A stretch of DNA of 9,832 bases from Acidobacteriaceae bacterium (GTDB lineage: Bacteria > Acidobacteriota > Terriglobia > Terriglobales > Acidobacteriaceae): the NCBI GenBank assembly GCA_027306745.1, contig DAHUZD010000084.1, forward strand, positions 1 to 9,832. The letters run 5' to 3'. Below are positions 1 to 6,338 of this stretch, one piece after another. The notes beneath the pieces are model-generated. The model worked only from the letters and a program-made list of their open reading frames with translations. It was not told the DNA's origin and searched no databases. Position numbers and translations under genes: made by a program. How positions within the stretch are numbered: the stretch's first letter is position 1; the number at the start of each line of letters is the position of its first letter.

Positions 1-1098
1 GCCCAGATATTCCGTCAGCCCTTCATAGACCCAGAGCAGATCGCCGCGCATGGGAGTTTGATAATCCGGCGAGAGCAGTCCGGCGGGGCGGCGATACTTT
101 CCATTCCACGAGTGTGTGTACTCATGCGGCAGCAGGTCGCCTTCCAGCAGCAGCAGGTCTGGCTCCAAAAATGTTTTTTCGCGTACGCGGTCGTCGCTCG
201 ATTGGTGATGCTCCAATCCAAAATGCGCCACCTGATCGCTGAGCGTGACCAGGAAGTGATAGCTGGTGTAATGCCGCGAAGCGTAAAGCGCGCCCGCTTC
301 TCGCACCAGATTGTTGAAGGCCGTCAGCGTCTCTGGTCGTAGATCGAGATCCTCCGGCCCGTCGGCTGCCAAGTCGAGATAGTGCTTTGGCGTTACCTCT
401 GGAGCCAGCGGAATTTCTTTGAAGTAGCGCCCGCTCAACACTGGCGAGTCAATCAACTGCTCCAGCGAGACAGTGGCGAAGTGTGTGGTGGCGCCATCGT
501 GACCGGTGGGCGTCAGCGCTGTGCCAAACTGCCAGCCGTTGGGCAGTGTGACGGAAGCTGTGACAGGAATATCCGCAGCCACTTTGCCTTGCGGGTAGAG
601 CATGACCTCATTCCAGCTAATCATGGCCAGGTTTTCGCTAGTCGACGCGCCAGAGGAAAATCCAGTGGCTGCCGCCGTGGTCAGAAAGTCATCCTGCACG
701 TCGAGCGTGGTGACGCCTGCGGGCACATGCACGCGCAGCGCAAACATGTTGACGCTGTCACGTACCCAGGGCAGCCGTTGACCGTTGGCTTCAATTACGA
801 TGCCAGCCAAATTGTCGATGGGGCCGCTCGGCTCATGCTCGCCGGGAATCCACTTGGGGTAGAGCAGCGTCACCTCGCCCGGCTGCACGGGGATGGTGAG
901 GTGCGCATGCAGCATCTTGCGCGGTGCATCGGTTGCATCCACCGTGACGGTGATGGGAGTGCTGGCCGCAGGCACAGCGTTGCTGGCATTCGCAGGATTC
1001 GCACCGCCTGCCGCAGCAGGCTTGGAAACCTGTGCCAGCAGGGTTACGCTGGCGAAAGTGCACAACATATATAAGGGGAGTAAAGATTTTTGTCGCAT
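1..1098 (-). CDS. M61-family metallopeptidase (glycyl aminopeptidase-like), secreted, C-terminus cut by window edge
   Basis: This minus-strand reading frame stays open from ATG at 1098 to the first base, giving 366 visible residues; no stop is reached. The protein begins with a basic n-region (MRQK) and a hydrophobic stretch to about residue 22 (SVTLLA), a likely Sec signal peptide, so it should act in the periplasm or outside. Residues 325-329 read HEYTH, the HExxH zinc site with catalytic Glu326, followed by SWNGKYRRP. YEGLTEY at 358-364 supplies the probable third zinc ligand Glu359, 30 residues after the second His. This arrangement is typical of peptidase family M61, whose studied members are aminopeptidases acting on glycine or alanine at the N-terminus. 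Family members are usually about 550-620 residues and often end in a PDZ domain, which would lie outside the window. A GGCGG sequence six bases before the ATG supports the start. The gene is divergent from tmk. The natural substrate is unknown. Confidence 0.9.
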   Translation of the reverse strand, partial: MRQKSLLPLYMLCTFASVTLLAQVSKPAAAGGANPANASNAVPAASTPITVTVDATDAPRKMLHAHLTIPVQPGEVTLLYPKWIPGEHEPSGPIDNLAGIVIEANGQRLPWVRDSVNMFALRVHVPAGVTTLDVQDDFLTTAAATGFSSGASTSENLAMISWNEVMLYPQGKVAADIPVTASVTLPNGWQFGTALTPTGHDGATTHFATVSLEQLIDSPVLSGRYFKEIPLAPEVTPKHYLDLAADGPEDLDLRPETLTAFNNLVREAGALYASRHYTSYHFLVTLSDQVAHFGLEHHQSSDDRVREKTFLEPDLLLLEGDLLPHEYTHSWNGKYRRPAGLLSPDYQTPMRGDLLWVYEGLTEYLG

Positions 1099-1225
1099 AG
1101 CTTTCCGCCGATCTGGGACCAATTCTTGACGAGTTGGAACGACAGACCAGTGTAATGCAGGTGGGATGAAGCGCCTTGGGCGGAGTACTTTCGACCGGAG
1201 CCACATGAGGGCATACCCAGTTCTT

Positions 1226-1255
1226 GGCATAGGGTGCGAAGCTTGGGAATGTCAA
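1226..1255 (-). promoter_or_regulatory. Possible sigma70-type promoter of the M61 peptidase gene
   Basis: On the minus strand TTGACA (1255-1250) is a perfect -35 hexamer, followed after 18 bases by TATGCC (1231-1226), which matches three of the six -10 consensus bases. It would give a leader of about 120 bases before the ATG at 1098. This is sequence resemblance only; the -10 box is weak. Confidence 0.3.
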
Positions 1256-1289
1256 TCGCAGATTTCTTGACTCGCAACGCTCGCCAGGA

Positions 1290-1304
1290 ATGAAAAATTT
1301 TCAT
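1290..1304. repeat. Short AT-rich palindrome, possible operator
   Basis: ATGAAAA and TTTTCAT are perfect 7-base inverted arms around a single A. The site lies in the divergent intergenic region, 35 bases upstream of the putative -35 box of the peptidase gene. Its size and symmetry would fit a dimeric regulator site, but AT-rich palindromes of this length can arise by chance in a leader region. Confidence 0.3.
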
Positions 1305-1347
1305 TTTGCGATGATTTTTGCGATTCGGCGATTTCCGCATGCGTGGA

Positions 1348-1379
1348 GTCATTCTGAGGAGCGCAGCGACGAAGAATCT
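1348..1379 (+). repeat. Dispersed repeat copy 1 (ATTCTGAG...GAAGAATC type)
   Basis: The copy starts GTCATTCTGAG and ends CGAAGAATCT, with a variable GC-rich middle. The ends ATTCT and AGAAT are inverted, so each copy can fold into a small hairpin. A second copy faces it at 1418-1451, and related copies lie near 8390-8687. Confidence 0.7.
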
Positions 1380-1417
1380 AAAGAAATTTGGCCAAATCCT
1401 TACAGCATAGATCGTCT

Positions 1418-1451
1418 GGATTCTCCGATCCGAATGGTCGCTCAGAATGAC
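1418..1451 (-). repeat. Dispersed repeat copy 2, inverted relative to copy 1
   Basis: Read on the minus strand it begins GTCATTCTGAGCG and ends GGAGAATCC. With copy 1, about 40 bases away, it forms an inverted pair able to make a larger cruciform or RNA hairpin. The middle differs from the other copies. Confidence 0.65.
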
Positions 1452-1461
1452 TTGGTGTCGG

Positions 1462-1490
1462 TTGACGCGCGTGGAGACTTTATCAATTGT
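1462..1490 (+). promoter_or_regulatory. Weak promoter candidate for tmk
   Basis: TTGACG at 1462-1467 matches five of the six -35 bases. AATTGT at 1485-1490, 17 bases on, is a poor -10 match. It sits about 20 bases before the tmk ATG, so any leader would be very short. Low confidence. Confidence 0.2.
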
Positions 1491-1510
1491 GCGAGTGATA
1501 GACTCCCGAC

Positions 1511-2209
1511 ATGCGGCGCGGATTTTTTTTGACCTTCGAAGGATTGGACGGCTCTGGCAAGAGCACGCAACTGGCGTTGCTGGCCGCATTTTTGCAGCAG
1601 CAGGGGCTGCCGATTCTGGTGACGCGCCAGCCCGGAGACACCGCGCTCGGCGAGCGCATTCGCGCACTGCTGCTGGATGCAAAGACCACCGGCGTTGCGC
1701 CCCTGGCCGAAATGGCGATGATGTTCGCCGACCGCGCGCAGTCGATTGCGGAGCGTATAGATCCCGCGCTGGCTGAGGAAAAAATCGTCCTCTGCGACCG
1801 CTTCACCGACTCCACCGAGGCGTACCAAGGCGGAGGACGCGGTCTGGGCAGTGAGCCGGTGCTGGCACTGCATCGCGTGTTGTGCGGCGATGTGCAGCCA
1901 GGTCTGACAATTCTGCTGTTGCCGCCGCTGGCCATCAGCCGTGCGCGAACCAGCAGCCGCACCGCACAGGTGCAGGCCAGCGCCGCAAAAGGCTCCGTGG
2001 CCGCAGACCGTTTTGAACAGGAGCGGCTGGAGTTTCACGAGCGCGTGCATGCGGCGTATCAAGCGATTGCTGCGCGAGAGCCGGAGCGCGTGCTTTGCAT
2101 CGAGGGCGATCCATCGATCGAAGAAGCGCAGCAAAGGATTCAGAATGTGGTGCTGGATCGTTTGCGTGCGCGGGGATTTTTGCAGAATATATCCACAGAC
2201 CGCCCTTGA
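1511..2209 (+). CDS. tmk: Thymidylate kinase (dTMP kinase)
   Basis: This 232-residue cytosolic enzyme phosphorylates dTMP to dTDP with ATP, a step required for dTTP supply. FEGLDGSGKST at residues 9-19 is the P-loop, followed by TRQPGDTALGERIR (the family TREPGGT-type motif, here with Gln for the usual Glu) and by CDRFTDSTEAYQGGGRGL, the DR[YF] motif that binds the nucleotide monophosphate. The lid region before DRFEQE is long and Ala/Ser-rich. The strand that usually reads like LDL in this family reads ILLLPPLAISRAR. At 232 residues it is slightly above the usual 205-220. The Shine-Dalgarno sequence before the ATG is weak, but the methionine sits right before the expected first strand. It is the first gene of a plus-strand run with short gaps, and the later genes have no obvious link to nucleotide metabolism. 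Confidence 0.93.
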   Translation: MRRGFFLTFEGLDGSGKSTQLALLAAFLQQQGLPILVTRQPGDTALGERIRALLLDAKTTGVAPLAEMAMMFADRAQSIAERIDPALAEEKIVLCDRFTDSTEAYQGGGRGLGSEPVLALHRVLCGDVQPGLTILLLPPLAISRARTSSRTAQVQASAAKGSVAADRFEQERLEFHERVHAAYQAIAAREPERVLCIEGDPSIEEAQQRIQNVVLDRLRARGFLQNISTDRP

Positions 2210-2272
2210 GAAGCGCGGATTGCGGCGCGTAAAAAAAACGAATTCACAATTATGCTTCAATAGTCATAGCCC

Positions 2273-3343
2273 ATGAGTGCCGCATCCCCAGCCTTAGCCT
2301 CTCCAGCCGTAGCGCCGCCGTCTGCATTGCGCCGCCGCGTCCGTGCCATTGCGCGCCGTGCGCGAGAGCTGACCTCCATTGGCCACGCGTTGGTGTCCAC
2401 TGGCCATCCATATATGGCGCACATTGTTCCCATGCGCCGCTGCAACCTTTCCTGTACCTACTGCAATGAGTACGACGAGGTTTCCGATCCGGTGCCGCTG
2501 CCGGAGATGCTGCGCCGCATTGACCACCTGGCGCGCCTGGGAACCAGCGTCATCACCATCTCTGGCGGGGAGCCGCTGCTGCACCCAGAGTTGGATGCGA
2601 TCATCGCGCGCATTCGCCACCACGGACGCATCGCGGGCATGATCACCAACGGCTATCTGTTGATGCCAGAGCGCATCCATCGGCTGAACCGCGCCGGACT
2701 TGATCACTTGCAGATTTCCATCGACAACGTGCAGCCGGACGAGGTGTCGAAGAAAAGCCTGAAGGTGCTCGACAAAAAATTGCAGATGCTGGCCGAGCAC
2801 GCACTATTCCACGTCAACATCAATTCCGTGGTGGGCGGTGGCATTCAGCATCCGGAGGACGCGCTGACCATCGCGCGCCGCGCGTTGGAATTGGGGCTGA
2901 CCTCAACCATCGGCATCATTCACGATGGCGATGGCCAACTGAAGCCGATTGGCGATAAGGAATACTCGATCTTCAACCAGGTGCGCGCGCTCAGCAAGCG
3001 CAGCTACTCACGCTTCAATCATTTTCAGCAGGCCATTGCCGAGGGAAGGCCCAACGATTGGCGTTGCCGCGCCGGTGCGCGCTACATCTACATTTGCGAG
3101 AACGGCCTGGTGCATTACTGCTCGCAACAGCGCGGGCACCCCGGCGTGCCACTGGCGGAGTACTCCAACGCCGATGTGCGCCGCGAGTTTTTGACCAGCA
3201 AGACCTGCGCGCCACATTGCACTATCTCTTGCGTGCATCAGGTTTCCTATATCGACCATTGGCGCGCGCCGCAGACCTCGCAGATTTCTCCGGGCATGCC
3301 GCAGGGCGGAGCGCAGGATCTGGTCAACATTCATCTCTCCTAA
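2273..3343 (+). CDS. Radical SAM protein with cysteine-rich C-terminal (SPASM/twitch-like) region
   Basis: The 356-residue protein has the radical SAM signature CxxxCxxC at Cys57, Cys61 and Cys64 (CNLSCTYC), which would hold a 4Fe-4S cluster that cleaves S-adenosylmethionine. SGGEP at 97-101 is the SAM-binding GGEP motif, TNGYLL at 125-130 is typical of the next strand, and LQISID at 146-151 is another core strand. Further cysteines at 265, 275, 283, 312, 316 and 320 have the character of an auxiliary-cluster SPASM or twitch domain. The N-terminal 45 residues are Ala/Pro- and Arg-rich and may be unstructured. The ATG at 2273 follows tmk by 63 bases with a poor Shine-Dalgarno sequence. The substrate cannot be read from sequence. 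A membrane glycosyltransferase follows by 36 bases, so modification of a lipid, sugar or peptide is possible; this is inference. Radical SAM class is firm, function is not. Confidence 0.88.
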   Translation: MSAASPALASPAVAPPSALRRRVRAIARRARELTSIGHALVSTGHPYMAHIVPMRRCNLSCTYCNEYDEVSDPVPLPEMLRRIDHLARLGTSVITISGGEPLLHPELDAIIARIRHHGRIAGMITNGYLLMPERIHRLNRAGLDHLQISIDNVQPDEVSKKSLKVLDKKLQMLAEHALFHVNINSVVGGGIQHPEDALTIARRALELGLTSTIGIIHDGDGQLKPIGDKEYSIFNQVRALSKRSYSRFNHFQQAIAEGRPNDWRCRAGARYIYICENGLVHYCSQQRGHPGVPLAEYSNADVRREFLTSKTCAPHCTISCVHQVSYIDHWRAPQTSQISPGMPQGGAQDLVNIHLS

Positions 3344-3355
3344 ATTACTGCGGAT

Positions 3356-3376
3356 CGCGTAGACTTCCGCGTAGAC
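3356..3376. repeat. Short direct repeat in the gap before the GT87-like gene
   Basis: CGCGTAGAC occurs at 3356-3364 and again at 3368-3376, a 12-base period immediately before the ATG at 3380. It could be a chance duplication. It leaves little room for a Shine-Dalgarno sequence, and none is evident. Confidence 0.4.
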
Positions 3377-3379
3377 ACA

Positions 3380-4612
3380 ATGCAGACCGCGACTCGCCAT
3401 GACGAAGCGCAGCTGGAACGCAACCCGGTGCTGCGCGTGCTGCTGACGCTGCCCGCGCTTTGGGCGGGCACGCTGCTGGCGCTCATGTCCGTTGTGGACG
3501 GACTGCGCAACGCTACGCATCGATCTTTGGATTTGCAGTGGTCGCCGGAGCGCTTGTTCGCGCAGCATGTTGATCCTTGGGCTGTGTATCTAGCGGGCGA
3601 TCGTGGCCATCGCATTCTGCTCAATCAGGTTCCCAATTATCTGCATGAAGTTTACGCGTTGCTCTTGCCGCTGGGCTGGCTGTCGTTTGCGCAGGCAAAG
3701 ATCATCTGGGCCTTGTGCAGCCTGGCGCTGCTGGTGCTCAGTTGCGCCTGCATCGCGCATTTGTATGAATTACCGCCGCGGCAGGCATGGCTACTGTTCG
3801 TGCTGTTTTTTGTGGGCACGCCCGCGCGCGTGGTGTTGGGTAATGGGCAGTTGACGGCACTCGTGTTGGTCACGCTGGCGCTTTGGACCGTGGCGGCTTC
3901 GGCGCGTGCGCGCGGGCTGCTGCTCGGCCTAGGCTATGCCAAGTACAGCATCGCTCCGCCGCTGGCGTTTTTTTTGCTGTTGCGGCGCAGATGGAGGCTG
4001 CTGGCGTATTCTTTACTGCCGCCACTGGCTGGGCTGCTGATTGTTTATGTCTGGCTGTGTACGACGCCGCTGCGCGTGCTGTTGCTGGAGCCGTTCCGTA
4101 CGGCCGCCGACAATGTATCCCCGGGCTTGGCCAACATGATGGCGGTTGCGGAGATTGTTTTGCGCCGCCCGCCACTGTTGCATCCTGAACCGGATGCTTT
4201 CTATCTGGCTCCATGCGCGCACTGGATCGAACTGGCTCCGTATGTGTGCGCCGTGGTGCTGGCCGTGGCGCTGGCCGCATATTTCTTTGTGCGCGATGCG
4301 CAGGCAGATGGCCGCGTGCTGCTCGCCTGTTTGACGGCGGCCTGCCTGCTTTGCTTCAAGCATCAAGTCTATGATTTTCTGCTTTTGGCTTTTGCTTTGG
4401 CGATGGCTCTGCGCTCACCGTGCAGCCGCGCACGCAATTTTTTATTGGCGGGCATTGGCTATTTCTGGTTTGTTGAGCGGCTGATGCACATTCACCGCTG
4501 GGAGTTTTGGCCCGCAGTGGTGCTGGCCAGTTTTGTTCTGCTCTTGGGAATGATCGCCGCTGTGTGGCGGCTGCGCGCGTCGATCCAATGGCGACAACGC
4601 TGGGAGTTGTAA
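3380..4612 (+). CDS. Polytopic membrane protein, probable GT87 (DUF2029)-type glycosyltransferase
   Basis: The 410-residue protein has about nine to eleven hydrophobic segments, for example near residues 20-37, 92-125, 137-172, 180-201, 207-228, 285-304, 312-343 and 376-397. After the first segment a long outer loop carries VDPWAVYLAG with Asp65, placed like the acidic residue expected in the first loop of GT-C enzymes. VVLGNGQLTALVLVTLAL (151-168) and GLGYAKYSIAPPLAFFLLL (183-201) resemble the GQxN and KxxP segments of GT87 proteins such as mycobacterial PimE, which transfer mannose from polyprenyl-phosphate donors. The assignment is by motif resemblance, so donor and acceptor are unknown. 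The gene follows the radical SAM gene by 36 bases and is likely co-transcribed. Its 3' end faces the MoeB-rhodanese gene across 24 bases with no visible hairpin terminator. Confidence 0.75.
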   Translation: MQTATRHDEAQLERNPVLRVLLTLPALWAGTLLALMSVVDGLRNATHRSLDLQWSPERLFAQHVDPWAVYLAGDRGHRILLNQVPNYLHEVYALLLPLGWLSFAQAKIIWALCSLALLVLSCACIAHLYELPPRQAWLLFVLFFVGTPARVVLGNGQLTALVLVTLALWTVAASARARGLLLGLGYAKYSIAPPLAFFLLLRRRWRLLAYSLLPPLAGLLIVYVWLCTTPLRVLLLEPFRTAADNVSPGLANMMAVAEIVLRRPPLLHPEPDAFYLAPCAHWIELAPYVCAVVLAVALAAYFFVRDAQADGRVLLACLTAACLLCFKHQVYDFLLLAFALAMALRSPCSRARNFLLAGIGYFWFVERLMHIHRWEFWPAVVLASFVLLLGMIAAVWRLRASIQWRQRWEL

Positions 4613-4636
4613 GAGCGGCGATCGGTTGGGTACAGC

Positions 4637-5815
4637 TTAATACTTTGGCACAGTGGGATCGACCGTTTCCGACCAGGCCTGAATGCCCCCGGCCAGATTG
4701 TGCAGTCGCTTGAAGCCGGCTTGAGCCAAAAACTCTGCGGCCTTCTGGCTGCGTCCGCCCATCTTGCAATGCACAACAATTTCCTGGGAGCGATCCAGTT
4801 CATGCAGTCGCTGCGGCAGATCGTTGAGTGGAATTAGCGTGCCGCCGATGTGCGCGCGAGCGTATTCATGCGGCTCCCGCACGTCGATCACGCAGAGGGT
4901 TTCGCCAGCGTCGAGGCGGCGCTTTAGCTCCGCCGGTGTGATTTGAGGAATGCCGTTGACCATACTTCTATTGTCGGCGACCGCAGATGTTTTTGCCAGC
5001 GCGGTCGCATTTCCGCAGCCGGGGCAGTTGGGATTGCGGTGCAGGACAATCTCGCGGAAGCGCATGGCCAGTGCATTGAAGAGCAGCAGACGCGCGATGA
5101 GTGGTTCGCCGCAGCCGAGGATTAGTTTCAGCGTCTCTGTAGCTTGAATCAAGCCAAGCACACCGGGCAGCACGCCGAGCACTCCAGCCTCGGTGCAAGA
5201 GCGCATCGACTCTGGCGGCGGTGGAGCGGGATGCAGGCAACGATAGCAAGGCCCGCGAGCGCCAGTGGCATCAACGGCAGAAAAAACGCTGGCTTGGCCT
5301 TCGAAGCGATCCACGGCGGCGTAAACATGCGGCTTGCCGAGCTGCACGCAAGCATCGCTAATCGCATAGCGCGCGGAAAAGTTGTCCGTGCCGTCGAGGA
5401 TGATGTCGTAGTCTGCAAAGATTTCCAGCGCATTGGCAGAGGTGAGTCGCACAGGATGCAGTTGCAACGAGAGGTGAGGATTCAGCGCACGCAACCGCTC
5501 CGCTGCCGAGTCTGTCTTCGCGCGACCCACATCGCTCGCGCCGTGCAGCACCTGCCGTTGCAGATTGCTGGCATCCACGGCATCGGCGTCCGCGATACCC
5601 AGCGCACCTACGCCCGCAGCGGCCAGATACAGCAGTGCTGGCGAACCCAATCCGCCTGCTCCCACACACAGCACGCGCGCGGCCTTCAGCTTCTGCTGTC
5701 CCTCCGCGCCCACTTGCGGCAGCGTCAGGTGGCGTGCGTAACGATCCATCTCCTCCGGCGTCAGCGTCGGCGCGGCGGCGTGCGCATGGTGGTCGTGCTT
5801 CGGGTCAGACTGCAT
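4637..5815 (-). CDS. MoeB/ThiF-type adenylyltransferase fused to a rhodanese domain (MoeZ/MoeBR-like)
   Basis: The 392-residue protein has an N-terminal E1-like domain and a C-terminal rhodanese domain. The first adenylates the C-terminal Gly-Gly of a ubiquitin-like sulfur carrier; the second passes persulfide sulfur to it. Visible E1 features are GAGGLGSP (52-59), SNLQRQVLH (83-91), DGTDN (141-145), the zinc cysteine pairs CYRC (190-193) and CPGC (264-267), and Cys207 in RSCTEAGVLG, where ThiF and MOCS3 relatives keep a reactive cysteine. The rhodanese part (about 290-392) has VIDVREPHEY and the active loop HCKMGGRS with Cys350. The start is placed at ATG 5815, since GAGGAG lies 10 bases upstream; an in-frame TTG at 5824 is too close to that site. 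A His-rich stretch (KHDHHAH) follows the start. The gene overlaps the JAMM gene by 11 bases and is surely co-transcribed. Whether its partner is MoaD-, ThiS- or CysO-like cannot be decided here. Confidence 0.92.
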   Translation of the reverse strand: MQSDPKHDHHAHAAAPTLTPEEMDRYARHLTLPQVGAEGQQKLKAARVLCVGAGGLGSPALLYLAAAGVGALGIADADAVDASNLQRQVLHGASDVGRAKTDSAAERLRALNPHLSLQLHPVRLTSANALEIFADYDIILDGTDNFSARYAISDACVQLGKPHVYAAVDRFEGQASVFSAVDATGARGPCYRCLHPAPPPPESMRSCTEAGVLGVLPGVLGLIQATETLKLILGCGEPLIARLLLFNALAMRFREIVLHRNPNCPGCGNATALAKTSAVADNRSMVNGIPQITPAELKRRLDAGETLCVIDVREPHEYARAHIGGTLIPLNDLPQRLHELDRSQEIVVHCKMGGRSQKAAEFLAQAGFKRLHNLAGGIQAWSETVDPTVPKY

Positions 5816-6251
5816 CCAGCACAATCTCCTCTTCGGTAAATTGTTTGTCTGGGTCGCTGCCGGTCAGGCGAAAGCTGCGCGTGGTCTGTGCGGCAACACC
5901 CTCGTTGTTCGCACGCACGCTGGTGATGACGTAGGAGCAGCCCGTCCAATGCGCCTCGGACAGGTCCGACGGCGACCATTGCGCCGCGTGCTCCGGGTGT
6001 GAGTGGTAGAAGCCCACGATGGACAAGCCTTGTTCGCGCGCGGTGCGTTGCAACCGGATCAATTCCTCGGGCGCGATCTGGTAGCGGCGCGTGCGCGCTT
6101 CCTCTGCAATGTTCGCCACGGGCGCAACCAGCACAACCTGATTAAGGTCGGCCTCCATATGGCCCAACAGCACGCCGCAGCACTCTTCGGGGTAGGCTTG
6201 TTCGGCATACCGCCGCAGCGCGTCCAGTTCGGGTTGGGAAATGCGAAGCAT
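5805..6251 (-). CDS. JAMM/MPN+ (M67) zinc metalloprotease, sulfur-carrier-processing type
   Basis: The 148-residue protein contains a full JAMM motif: Glu23 in YPEECCGVLLG, then HSHPEHAAQWSPSD with His83, His85, Ser93 and Asp96, exactly ten residues between the second His and Asp. These are the zinc ligands and catalytic Glu of the Rpn11/AMSH-type fold. Stand-alone bacterial members such as Mec+ (Mycobacterium tuberculosis) and QbsD (Pseudomonas) cut residues from the C-terminus of ubiquitin-like sulfur carriers. The start is placed at ATG 6251 because MLRISQPEL is where the fold begins; the longer frame back to 6455 runs antisense through the divergent gene and adds no recognisable sequence. 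No Shine-Dalgarno sequence is seen. A TATAGT 13 bases upstream of the ATG could allow a nearly leaderless mRNA. The stop lies inside the start region of the MoeB-rhodanese gene, which argues for a shared role in sulfur transfer. Confidence 0.9.
   Translation of the reverse strand: MLRISQPELDALRRYAEQAYPEECCGVLLGHMEADLNQVVLVAPVANIAEEARTRRYQIAPEELIRLQRTAREQGLSIVGFYHSHPEHAAQWSPSDLSEAHWTGCSYVITSVRANNEGVAAQTTRSFRLTGSDPDKQFTEEEIVLDAV
5826..5831 (-). promoter_or_regulatory. Ribosome binding site deciding the MoeB-rhodanese start
   Basis: GAGGAG lies within the last codons of the JAMM gene, 10 bases before ATG 5815. It supports translation-coupled starting at that ATG rather than at the in-frame TTG 5824, which is only one base beyond it. 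Confidence 0.6.
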
Positions 6252-6263
6252 GGCGGCCAGCGC

Positions 6264-6272
6264 GACTATACT
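6264..6272. promoter_or_regulatory. Overlapping -10-like boxes in the JAMM / 142-aa gene divergent region
   Basis: The 87-base divergent gap contains TATACT on the plus strand (6267-6272) and TATAGT on the minus strand (6264-6269), both close to the -10 consensus. Neither has a good -35 hexamer at 16-18 bases. If both are used, the two transcription units would compete for the same site. Confidence 0.22.
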
Positions 6273-6338
6273 GGAAGTGTAGTCGCCGCAGGCCCCGAGT
6301 GGAATGGGCGGCACAGATTTCAACCAGCACTGGACATC

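Larger units (their letters stand above)
1099..1510. other. Divergent intergenic region between the M61 peptidase gene and tmk
   Basis: No convincing gene is seen in these 412 bases. The stretch holds the possible peptidase promoter (1226-1255), an AT-rich palindrome (1290-1304), two facing copies of a dispersed repeat (1348-1379 and 1418-1451) and a weak promoter candidate for tmk (1462-1490). Open frames that cross it either run antisense into tmk or continue into the peptidase gene in another frame, and none resembles a protein family. Confidence 0.7.

Noticed and set aside
382..1074. Plus-strand 230-codon open frame
   Set aside because: It is antisense to the M61 peptidase, whose zinc motif and signal peptide are clear; the translation is Arg/His/Cys-rich with no family resemblance.
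1348..1451. CRISPR-like array
   Set aside because: The units are inverted, variable in length and have no regular spacers or nearby cas genes.
1442..2260. Minus-strand 272-codon open frame
   Set aside because: It lies antisense across tmk, whose motifs are unmistakable.
4613..4636. Bidirectional terminator between the convergent GT87-like and MoeB-rhodanese genes
   Set aside because: I found no stable hairpin followed by a T-run in the 24-base gap.
5816..5824. TTG start three codons upstream for the MoeB-rhodanese protein
   Set aside because: The only good Shine-Dalgarno sequence (5826-5831) is one base from it but 10 bases from ATG 5815.
5144..5839. Plus-strand 231-codon open frame
   Set aside because: It is antisense to the MoeB-rhodanese gene and has the composition of a shadow frame.
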